NCBI GenBank assembly: GCA_937888635.1 | Contig: CALARG010000063.1 | Span: forward strand, 1 to 5,034 | Reading direction: 5' to 3' | DNA length: 5,034 nucleotides | Source: an uncultured Alphaproteobacteria bacterium | GTDB lineage: Bacteria; Pseudomonadota; Alphaproteobacteria; Rs-D84 | Shown here: one piece after another, positions 4,280-5,034 of the stretch | Position numbering within the stretch: the first letter of the stretch is position 1 | How the letters are laid out: every line of letters starts with the position of its first letter | The notes under the pieces: model-generated | Told to the model about the DNA's origin: nothing | The model's database searches: none | Seen by the model: the letters and a program-made list of their open reading frames with translations, nothing else | Program-made: the position numbers and the translations under genes

Positions 4280-4708
4280 ATGGGATTTTTCTTTAGAAAA
4301 TCTGCCAAGAAAGTAGAAGCAGCAAAACCAGTTGCAAAACCGGTTGCAAAAAAAGCACCTGCGAAAAAAGCGGTTGCAAAACCTGCAGTGAAAAAAGTTG
4401 CTGCAAAACCAGCGGCAAAGAAAGTTGCTGCAAAACCTGCTGCAAAAAAAGTTGCGGTTAAAAAAGTGGTTGTGAAAAAAGTTGCTGCGAAACCAGTTGC
4501 AAAAAAAGCAGCCGCAAAACCAGCAGCAAAAAAAGTTGCGGTTAAAAAAGTTGCTGTGAAACCAGTTGCAAAAAAAGTAGCCGCAAAACCAGCAGCAAAA
4601 AAAGTTGCGGTTAAAAAAGTCGCAGTGAAAAAAGTTGCTGCGAAACCAGTCGCAAAAAAGGCATGCGCAAAAAAAGCATGTGCAAAAAAAGTTTGCAAGA
4701 AAAAATAA
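4280..4708 (+). CDS. Lysine/alanine-repeat histone H1-like protein
   Basis: 142 residues, about 50 of them lysine, most of the rest Ala, Val and Pro, with one acidic residue (Glu13). After MGFFFRKSAKK the chain is built of short KPAAKKVA / VKKVAV modules, like the C-terminal tail of histone H1, Pseudomonas AlgP and chlamydial Hc-type proteins. Such tails bind DNA without a folded domain, so the expected role is condensing or coating nucleic acid. The last part carries Cys129, Cys134 and Cys139, each separated by four residues; there are no other cysteines. AAAGGAGAG (4266-4274) is a strong RBS for ATG 4280. It has its own promoter and tandem terminators yet lies between scaffold and capsid genes. 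It may serve DNA packaging in the particle, or be a host nucleoid protein inserted here; the sequence does not decide. Confidence 0.85.
   Translation: MGFFFRKSAKKVEAAKPVAKPVAKKAPAKKAVAKPAVKKVAAKPAAKKVAAKPAAKKVAVKKVVVKKVAAKPVAKKAAAKPAAKKVAVKKVAVKPVAKKVAAKPAAKKVAVKKVAVKKVAAKPVAKKACAKKACAKKVCKKK
4489..4626 (+). repeat. Two 69-bp tandem repeats inside the histone-like gene
   Basis: 4489-4557 and 4558-4626 are head-to-tail copies that I see differing at three positions. They encode 23-residue units (KPVAKK..AAKPAAKKVAVKKVAV type). A partial third copy seems to resume after 4627. The near-identity, including third codon positions, indicates recent in-frame duplication, so repeat number probably varies among relatives. 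Confidence 0.85.
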
Positions 4709-4711
4709 TAT

Positions 4712-4736
4712 AAATCCCCGCATCGCGGGGATTTTT
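4712..4736 (+). terminator. First terminator after the histone-like gene
   Basis: AAATCCCCGC (4712-4721) and GCGGGGATTT (4725-4734) make a 10-bp stem with a tight ATC loop and a short T-run to 4736. It starts four bases after the stop codon. Confidence 0.88.
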
Positions 4737-4746
4737 CTTAAGACAG

Positions 4747-4787
4747 TATCAGTCAGATTTGTGCACAGTCTGACTGATATTTTTTTT
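4747..4787 (+). terminator. Second, longer terminator upstream of the capsid gene
   Basis: TATCAGTCAGA (4747-4757) and TCTGACTGATA (4769-4779) form a perfect 11-bp stem with an 11-nt loop, followed by eight T (4780-4787). Together with the hairpin at 4712 it should insulate the capsid gene from upstream transcription. The T-tract is only on the plus strand, so it acts on rightward transcription. Confidence 0.88.
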
Positions 4788-4924
4788 ATGGACAATCTGT
4801 TTTTTACACAGACCCAATTTTTATTTTGTTTTTATGGCGCATTAAATTGCACAACCAAAACACAAAATCTGATGTGTGATGCGTTTGCATCATTATTTAA
4901 ATTTTTTAACCAAAGGATTTTTGT
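4788..4924 (+). promoter_or_regulatory. Leader region of the capsid gene
   Basis: 137 bases without a gene. I find no convincing -35/-10 pair here. The clearest element is a 6-bp hairpin, TGATGC (4877-4882) and GCATCA (4887-4892) with loop GTTT, followed by a T/A-rich stretch to 4908. It could act as a weak terminator or attenuator or as a leader structure. A weaker 5-bp stem is at 4796-4812. AAAGGA (4912-4917) is the capsid RBS. Because two terminators precede it, a promoter should lie here or transcription must read through. Confidence 0.4.
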
Positions 4925-5034
4925 ATGTCTGTTTCCATAGACAATGTATTTGTGAAACAATTTGAAGCCGATGTTCATTTGGCATATCAGCAAATGGGCA
5001 CAAAACTGCGTTCAACTGTTCGCAGCAAATCAGG
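4925..5034 (+). CDS. Phage major capsid protein, N-terminal fragment (runs off the right edge)
   Basis: 36 complete codons are visible from ATG 4925, preceded by AAAGGA (4912-4917). The start MSVSIDNVFVKQFEADVHLAY, then QMGTKLRSTVRSKSG, matches my recollection of N-termini of major capsid proteins in alphaproteobacterial phages and prophages (the FVKQFEADVHLAYQ block followed by a basic KLR..VR segment). The full proteins are roughly 300 or more residues. The position downstream of a T7-like scaffold gene supports the call. No stop is reached in the window, so integrity cannot be judged. Confidence 0.78.
   Translation, partial: MSVSIDNVFVKQFEADVHLAYQQMGTKLRSTVRSKS

Noticed and set aside
4280..4708. 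CRISPR-like reading of the short repeats
   Set aside because: The repeats are contiguous, in frame and spacer-less, and encode KKVAA-type modules. This is a coding tandem repeat.
4196..4795. Long minus-strand ORFs rich in Phe, Cys, Ala and Thr opposite the histone-like gene
   Set aside because: They are the complement of the AAA/GCA codon repeats. They have no start signals, and one ORF crosses both terminators.

Overview
The window looks like a compact, AT-rich alphaproteobacterial genome with a reduced, host-associated flavour. I infer this from the family of the small HTH regulator, the phage head and lysis proteins that resemble alphaproteobacterial prophage families, and the short intergenic gaps. 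An uncultured gut-type lineage (RF32 / Enterousia-like) would fit, but that is inference and not a taxonomic call.

Left part (1-2737), cellular genes. The window opens inside the C-terminal two thirds of a dimeric (alpha2) glycyl-tRNA synthetase, which closes with an intrinsic terminator. Convergent to it, on the minus strand, lies a non-coding RNA of about 190 nt. It has a near-perfect sigma70 promoter (TTGACA-17-TATATT), a chain of hairpins and its own intrinsic terminator. Two of its hairpins display long pyrimidine-only loops that mirror Shine-Dalgarno sequences. Divergent from it is an 81-residue stand-alone HTH protein that matches only the DNA-binding half of the S24/LexA-like phage-repressor family. 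A probable promoter and an inverted repeat lie in front of it. Next comes an unrecognised protein with a C-terminal winged-helix-like region, overlapping birA, the biotin-protein ligase, which lacks the HTH domain of the E. coli enzyme.

Right part (2738-5034), phage-derived genes. A consensus extended -10 promoter is followed at once by two tandem intrinsic terminators. Then come a SleB-type cell-wall hydrolase, a two-helix membrane protein (holin-like), a T7-type scaffolding protein, a lysine/alanine-repeat histone-like protein with its own promoter and its own tandem terminators, and the first 36 codons of a phage major capsid protein that runs off the right edge. The order lysis - scaffold - DNA-condensing protein - capsid sits beside housekeeping genes with no integrase, repressor operator cluster or tRNA attachment site visible at this border. 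It could be the edge of a prophage or a domesticated, gene-transfer-agent-like particle locus.

The most unusual points are: (1) the candidate anti-Shine-Dalgarno RNA at 933-1129; (2) terminators placed between promoter and genes at both entrances to the phage block, suggesting control by antitermination or release of short RNAs; (3) the histone-like gene lodged between scaffold and capsid, with three evenly spaced C-terminal cysteines; and (4) a hydrolase whose presumed catalytic glutamate is a glutamine.
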